Shown: positions 1 through 6,000 of the stretch, in pieces
How the letters are laid out: each line of letters begins with the position of its first letter
Position numbering within the stretch: position 1 is the first letter of the stretch
Assembly (NCBI GenBank): GCA_964384335.1
Contig: CAYLKN010000045.1
Coordinates: forward strand, 1 to 12,650
Origin: JAUICS01 sp964384335
GTDB lineage: Bacteria; Pseudomonadota; Alphaproteobacteria; Micavibrionales; Micavibrionaceae
DNA length: 12,650 bases
Direction: 5' to 3'
Notes under the pieces: model-generated
Told to the model about the DNA's origin: nothing
Database searches by the model: none
What the model saw: only the letters and a program-made list of their open reading frames with translations
Position numbers and translations under genes: made by a program

Positions 1-55
1 CCACAGCTATGCTTGATCTTGTAACGAATAATGACGCCACATTCATCCAGATTGA
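1..55 (+). repeat. Exact 55-bp direct repeat, copy 1 (may extend upstream of window)
   Basis: Bases 1-55 are identical to 2752-2806. The offset of 2751 bp is 917 codons, so the frame is kept. Identity stops at base 56 (gacct here, ccagc in the second copy). The left limit cannot be seen because the window starts inside the copy. It encodes the start of a helical unit containing AMLDLVTNND. Confidence 0.95.
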
Positions 56-3000
56 GACCTTATTAGATTTCCAGATCGCGGATAATAAACCTTATGGGAC
101 GGACGACGAGGCCCTGAATGAATTTATCGCCCTGGTGAACGATAATACGCTTACAGGCCAGGAAGCCGCTGATATTTACACTCAACTGGCGGATCCCGAT
201 GTTGCCCCCGCCACCGCCGAAGCCATACATGATGCCCTGGCGGCAACTGATACAAATGACCAGCTCTCCCCGCAAGGGGCGCTTGATCTTGCGTCCGTGG
301 TGGCAGATGCAACAAACACGGTCATCGATAACACTTTTGCACAAGATCTTCTGAACGGGCTAACGCAAGTTACGTTTCGGGATGATGATATCCGGAAAAT
401 AATTTACGTCGCCCAGGAAGGGGAGCCTTATCCGGGCGCCGCAGAAGACTTTTTTAATTATATGAGCAGTGAAATGGGGGCAGGGGTCGTCGCCGTCGAT
501 CGGGTTGGCGATCTGCTTGTTGACTTAACCGACAGCTTAACCGCACAGGAAACTGGCTCCGTCAATGATTTAAATGCAACTCAGCTTGCAGAAATCGGCA
601 ATGCCCTGAACTCAGTATACCTTACAAATTCTGCCTCTGCGGAATTCTCTGAATTAATTAATGAAATGCAGGCCGGTAAAATATCGCCCGATGCCATGAC
701 GAACTTATTCGTTACTTACGATCAGGATAATGGGAATACCTTCCTTCACGGCGATTTGGCGCAGGTGAATAGTTTCCTTGACAGTCAAACTCCCGGTACA
801 GAACTGACATCCATGATGGATGCCTGGTCACAGGCCCTTGCCGAAGATTATATAAGTACTTTGACGGCCAAGGATATGCTTGATTTCATACCTGACGATT
901 TAAGCCTTTCTCAAGTTGAAACCTTATCGAATATTGCGGGCAGTGAACCTTACGCAAATGCAGTTGACGATGTCGTCTCACGAATAAAGACCGGCAGTTT
1001 CAGTGATCCTGGCGAGGCCGTAACATTGTTGAACGACATTCACAATGCCTCGGAAATGACAACACAGATCGCGCAGGATCTTATCGATGCGTATGATAAG
1101 GGCTATGATTTTGATGAGATGCAGGCGTTCTTAACTACACTGAACGGATCGGATCTGGACTCAACCCAGGCGCAGGCCATAATGGATTATCTAACGGATG
1201 TCGCTATCCCGGCCGCACAGGCGCAAACAATCATAAATACAAATCCGTCGAACCTTGCCTATAATCCGGAAAGCGGTAATTTCTACCAATATGTTGCGAG
1301 CGCGGAAAATTACAATACGGCGCAATCCAACGCCGCATCCATGAGCCTTTACGGGGAAAACGGTCATCTGGCCACAATTACATCCGGGTCAGAAAATAAC
1401 ACGATCGACGCTTTGATCAACGATCGATCAAACAGAACATTTCTGGGCGGATCGGATGAAGCTAATGAAGGAACCTGGAAATGGATTGACGGCGCAGAGG
1501 CAGGACAGGTTTTCTATGATAGTGGCGCGGGCATCGGATATGAGAACTTCGTGGCCGGCGAGCCCAACAATGACACAGGGTCTTATAATGCCCTTGTTAT
1601 GCGCAGTGGCGGAAAATGGGAGGATGGCGCTCTGAATAGCGGAAATGTCAGTGAATATGTCGTTGAATTTGATGGCGCCGCTGTACTGTCAGGCTTTGCG
1701 GCAACAAATACTGCCCTCGACAGTGCCCCGGAAACCGATCTTGTGGGTCAATTAGTGGGCCATCTTGGAACCAATTTAACCGCTGATCAGGTTGTCGAAA
1801 TTCTCTCACTCGTCCAGACACATGGTTCACTTGATGCGAATGAAATGGTTTCTATTCTGGCCGATGCCGAAGCGGGTACGCCGATTACTTTTGCCACACT
1901 CGCTCAGTTCCTGGATATTCCCGCCGGTGATCTGGCAGGATCGGATAAAGCGCTTCTTCTCGAAGGGATCTCGGACGGGCATTTCACCGATGCCGAGCTT
2001 ACAGATCTGATGACGGTGGTCACAAACGGGGAGCCCTATTCAGGAGCCTTCCAGGAATTTGTTGATTTAATCAACACATCTCCTGTTACAGGGTCAGAAG
2101 CTACAGATATCCTGGTGCAATTATCCGATACGAATGTCGAAGAGGATACAGCCCGGGCAATACATGATGCGATTGCCGATGATGGCCTGACGGCCCAAAA
2201 TGCGCTCGATCTGGCAACAATAGGCGCCAGTGACAACCTTTTGCTGAATGACGTTTCAATACAGAATTTACTCACATCCTTTACCCGCCCAGTCGTGCAA
2301 AACGAAGAAATTCTTACTGTGATTGACATGGCGCAAAACGGTGAGCCTTATTCTGGCGCTGTAAATGATTTAATTTCTTACTACAATGACGGCAGCTTAT
2401 TTGACGGAAGCATAGATGGTGTTCGCGGACTTTTCGAAACACTAACCTCAGATGCAAATAGCGGCTCCCGCCAGATATCATTACAGACGGCCGAAAACGT
2501 CGCCACAAACGGTCAAGACGCCTTTAACGATTTCAACAGTTTAGCAGGCCATGTAGTAAACGGCCACATTAGCGATGACGCATTAAATAATATTGCCTTA
2601 TCAAAATCAAATGCAGGCAATGGATTTGGAGCTTCGGAAGTCAGCGCCTTTGATAATTTTGTAACAGCAAATGCGCCGAATTCGGGAATGTACAGCATGA
2701 TTGATAGCGTCGCCCAGGCTCTGGTACAAAATGATATAAATGGCGGGCAAGCCACAGCTATGCTTGATCTTGTAACGAATAATGACGCCACATTCATCCA
2801 GATTGACCAGCTTGCCGGTTATTTCACAGGGACAAAGCCTTATACAGATGCGATCGGCGAATTTATTACACTGATTGATAATGCCTCCGACACGGCCGTA
2901 GCCGAAGATATTGTTGATCTCTATGCTCTGCTTCAGGACACGGATATTTCCGAAGCGGCAGCCGAAGCGCTCCATAACGTGTACGTCAATCCTGGAATAT

Positions 3001-6000
3001 CACTTCAGAATGCACTTGATCTGGCCACCATGGCCGCAGATGAAAATAACCCGCGTATTACAGGCGAAGTGATTATTGATATCGCCGCCGCACGTAACAA
3101 CAACATGGACAATACTTTGCTGGACCAGTTTATGACTGTCGCAAATAGCGGAACGGAGCCTTACACGGGTGCATTGATTGAAATTGCAGATTTGCTGGGT
3201 AGCGCAACAAGCTTTGCAAATGCCACGGCTTATATTGATATTCTCAACGATTTGGGTGATGCGGCCATTTCTGCCGCAGAAGGCCAGGCCATCGTTACAG
3301 CAATGAAAGACGGGCATTTCGGCAATCACTTTGAAGTTCCGGCATTTACACAGGCGTTGATAGATGGCGGCGGCGCGCCCTATGGAACCTTCGTGGATGA
3401 TGTGATTAACGCGCTTTCAACGAGCAGTTACTTTGACGGTACAGACGCGGATCAGTTTGTTCTGGGCGTCACAGCGGTTCAGACGAGCACACAGCTTGAT
3501 CAGGGCGATATCGAAAATCTGGTTCACATCCTGACAAATGGGGATGCCAACGAAGTTCAAACCGTAATACGACTTGCAAACTATTTAGATGATGGCGGAC
3601 GGGATACGGACGCAATGGACTTTGTAAAAACATTTTCCAGTGACCTCAGGAACGGTGAATTTGGGGATAGCGCCACGGCATTGGAGATTGCAAATACTCT
3701 GGGTGATATTAACGGTGAAGCAATGAACAATTCCTTCTATCCGGATATAGTGGCCAACAGTTTCACATTGCCCTATCCGGGTGCGCTTACCACAGTCGGG
3801 AGTATTGATCCGCTTGTTATGGACAACTCACAAAAAGCCGAATTCTTTGAAAAAATGTACGACCCGAATGTTACGGAGACTGAGGCTCAGAGCATTCTTG
3901 GACTGGCCGGACAGTCGGACATTGACGGCAGCGATTTGATTGTAATGATTACGGATGTTGCCAATGATACCGTTCAAAACATCGATTTTGCCGGTATGAA
4001 TGAGGTTATTTTGGATAAGCCAGGCTCTGGCCCAACTTCGCAAGTTTACGACATTGATAATTTTTCTGTTAATTCAAGTACTATTATACGATTTGAAAGC
4101 TATGCCGAAATGAACATAGATTTCTATCGTATGGAGCTTTTAGACGCAAGCAATAATGTACTTCATACCATAAATCTTCCAACACCTGGCGCAACGCAAT
4201 GGGATGAGGTGACCGTTGATCTTGGAACACATTTCACGGGTGAAGTGGTAAGCATGCGCCTGTTTATGGATGATAAGTTCAGCAAATCAGGCCGTATTCG
4301 GAATTTTGAAGTTTTTGCCAATAACCCTCCCACTGTAACCTCTGCCGACGTGTTTGCAGTTGGCGAAGACCAGATATCCGGTTCATCGGTTTTCACTGTA
4401 ACCGCCGACGATATCGACAGTGCCTCGGTCGTATATGCTGTAACCGGCGGAAGCGGCAGCGGACTTTTTACAATCGACAGCGCAACCGGAGTCATTACTC
4501 TTGACGGATCTCTGGATGCTGAAACACAAAACGTCTTTACCCTTGAGGTGGATATATCGGACGGAATTAATACCGTTACTGAAGCCCTCACGATTACTAT
4601 CGATGATGTTAACGAATTTTCACCGACAATACAGACCGGCCAGACTTTCGATATCGACGAAAACATTTCCGCCGGGGCAAGCGTTGGAACAGTCATCGCG
4701 GACGATAGCGATCTTACGGACAGTATAAGTTTTGCAATATCAGGAGGAAATACTGACGGAGCGTTCGATATCGATGTAAATACCGGGGAAATAACAACAC
4801 TAACCGAACTTGATTTTGAAAACATCGGAAGTTACACCCTCACCATTGAGGTAACGGACGGAACCAACACCACAACCGAAACAGTTGACGTAACAGTGAA
4901 CGACACACTGGATATTCCCTCCAACATCGAAACGTTGATAATAGGCGGGGAAACAACACAGGTGCACATAGATGTCGTTTCAGGTTTTGAAACCGTGGCG
5001 GGCGACCTTGGTTTAAGTCAGAAAATTCTTGACAACCTTGCCGAACAAACGCTTTCTGTTGACACCGTCAACACCCTGACGAGTGCCTACGGATCGACAA
5101 TAACGTCTTCCGGTCTGAACAGTATCCTGTCGTTTATCAAGAATTACGAAGATACCGCAACATCCGGTCTGATAAACGTAACTCAGATTGAAGCGTCGAT
5201 GGCGGGTCTGCAATACAGCACGGATACGGGAAATTTCTATCTATATGTTAGTGCACCCGCTGACCAGGACGCTGCGGAAACCAACGCGGCATCACTCGAT
5301 ATTGCCGGAGAAACAGGATTCCTTGCCACTATAACCACAATCGAGGAAAACGACTTCATCAGCGGTATCGCAGGAAGCAATTACATATTCGTCGGCGGAA
5401 ATTATAACCAGGCTGAGGACGCATTTTCATGGGGTTACGGACCGGAGGCCGGGCAGGAAATCATCTTCACAAACTGGGACGGCGGAACTGCTCCTGTGGC
5501 ACCTGCAGACGGGGAAAGCATATTCATTCAGCCGGATGGCACGTGGGATGTCGGGGATACATTCGCCCTGGCTTCAAACTATGTTGTCGAATTCGATGGT
5601 GATGCAATCTTTGCAAAGCTTCACGATGCGATGAGCAATGTTGCTTTTGCCACGATTCTTATTGAAGATCTGGCCAGTGGGGACCTGAATGAAACGGCCG
5701 CCGATCAATTTATCAGTCTGATCGATAATGACGGGCTGAATGCCAATATTGCCGCAGATATTCTTCAGAAAACGCAAACGGGGCGAATTTCCTACGGCAA
5801 CATAAATATTTTTATGAATATGGTCGCAACGCTGTCTGTATCCGCGGCTGCAGCCGTTTTAATGATGGAGAAAGTTTTCGCCGGGGAACTTAATATTGAA
5901 AATATGAATTTCATGATCGAGTATGCAAATGCTTCCAGTGGTTCAGAGACCATTTTTGATAATGTCGTAAACTTTATCGACCAGAATGACGGTGCAAATG

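Noticed and set aside
9..11. Met codon at 9 as the true start of the giant gene
   Set aside because: The frame is open before it, no ribosome site can be seen, and the same peptide occurs internally at the second 55-bp copy.
1254..1682. Lectin-like domain as a target of a diversity-generating retroelement
   Set aside because: Such targets usually sit at the C-terminus next to a template repeat and reverse transcriptase; none is present in the window and the domain is internal.
4163..4825. Long reverse-strand open frame opposite the cadherin-like region
   Set aside because: Its product is low-complexity Ser/Val-rich and it lies opposite clear cadherin-like coding sequence; typical shadow frame.
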